Below, piece after piece: positions 63,758-64,000 of a stretch of 64,000 nucleotides of DNA. A program made the translations under genes and the position numbers. The first letter of the stretch is position 1. Each line of letters starts with the position of its first letter. The DNA lies in the NCBI GenBank assembly GCA_963765785.1, contig CAVXXW010000009.1, forward strand, positions 124,001 to 188,000, read 5' to 3'. Source of the DNA: AC-32 sp963765785 (lineage in GTDB: Bacteria > Actinomycetota > Thermoleophilia > Gaiellales > Gaiellaceae). The notes beneath the pieces are model-generated. The model was not told the origin of the DNA and ran no database searches. It saw only the letters and a program-made list of their open reading frames with translations.

Positions 63758-64000
63758 TGGCCAGGAGCTACGTCAAGGAGGCACGCCGGCGCGTGGGGCC
63801 GAAGCGCGCGCGGATCGTGCCCATCATCGAGCGGCTGCTGGCCGAGCACCCGAACGCGACGATCGCCTTGAAGTACCGCAACGACCTCGAGTTGCTCGTC
63901 TCGGTGATGCTCTCTGCGCAGACGACGGACGTGAACGTCAACCGGGTCACCGCGAAGCTGTTCGAGAAGTACAAGCGGCCCGAGGACTATCTCTCAGTCC
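63757..64000 (+). CDS. nth: Endonuclease III (N-terminal part; cut by window end)
   Basis: 81 codons are visible. IVPIIERLLAEHPNATIALKYRNDLELLVSVMLSAQTTDVNVN is the N-terminal helical region of Nth (LLSAQTTDxxVN). The HhH-GPD and Fe-S parts lie outside. The ATG overlaps the addA stop (TGATG), so it is co-translated with the recombination nuclease. It removes oxidised pyrimidines from DNA. Confidence 0.85.
   Translation, partial: MARSYVKEARRRVGPKRARIVPIIERLLAEHPNATIALKYRNDLELLVSVMLSAQTTDVNVNRVTAKLFEKYKRPEDYLSV

Overview
The window is GC-rich, gene-dense bacterial DNA. It has many GTG/TTG starts, many 4-bp ATGA/GTGA stop-start overlaps and strong third-position GC. The gene content (Tad/Flp pilus, BTAD-cyclase regulators, AddAB-type nuclease with Fe-S cysteines, stand-alone LigD polymerase domain, Nei-type glycosylase, Lsr2-like small protein) points to Actinomycetota. 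A deep-branching class such as Thermoleophilia is my inference from the overall gene mix; no rRNA or other marker gene is present to prove it.

Layout. 1-6.3 kb: an accessory-looking stretch with a BTAD-cyclase regulator running off the left edge, a secreted beta-propeller protein, several small unknown proteins, a class II glutamine amidotransferase, a tRNA-like T-arm remnant and a 544-bp spacer. 6.3-9.3 kb: a VOC protein, two divergent NarL-type response regulators, and a prepilin peptidase. 9.4-18.9 kb: a Tad/Flp pilus locus made of two tandem Flp pilins with duplicated leaders, TadE, TadG, CpaB, TadZ, TadA, a von Willebrand A-TadB fusion and TadC. 18.9-28.3 kb: small membrane proteins, DUF192, acyl-CoA dehydrogenase, two tandem methyltransferases, a LigD-type polymerase, a phytoene-desaturase-like oxidoreductase, a HhH-GPD protein and a GMC oxidoreductase. 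28.3-41.3 kb: a 944-aa cyclase/AAA regulator, a tightly overlapped reverse operon (kinase, DUF1028, HIT-like, methyltransferase), a divergent HIT-lhr pair, a secreted 536-aa protein, a small lipoprotein and a Nei-type glycosylase. 41.5-48.2 kb: unknown proteins, AzlCD, and a parA-ftsZ pair. 48.2-57.4 kb: a polytopic membrane protein, a five-gene chain (ggt, GNAT, dedA, phosphoesterase, HD-GYP; the first four overlap stop-to-start), DUF2807, an isocitrate/isopropylmalate dehydrogenase and a topoisomerase IB pseudogene. 57.5-64 kb: addB, addA and the start of nth.

Main points. (i) The FtsZ next to ParA has about 130 Pro/Glu-rich residues in front of the GTPase domain and almost no linker behind it, which reverses the usual arrangement. 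(ii) A double-hairpin element occurs twice, 39 kb apart, with constant loops and compensatory arm changes; each copy lies directly after a stop codon. (iii) The two pilin genes each carry the same leader, ending in a hairpin that covers the ribosome binding site. (iv) TadB is fused to an extracytoplasmic von Willebrand A domain. No CRISPR array, complete insertion sequence, complete tRNA or rRNA was found.
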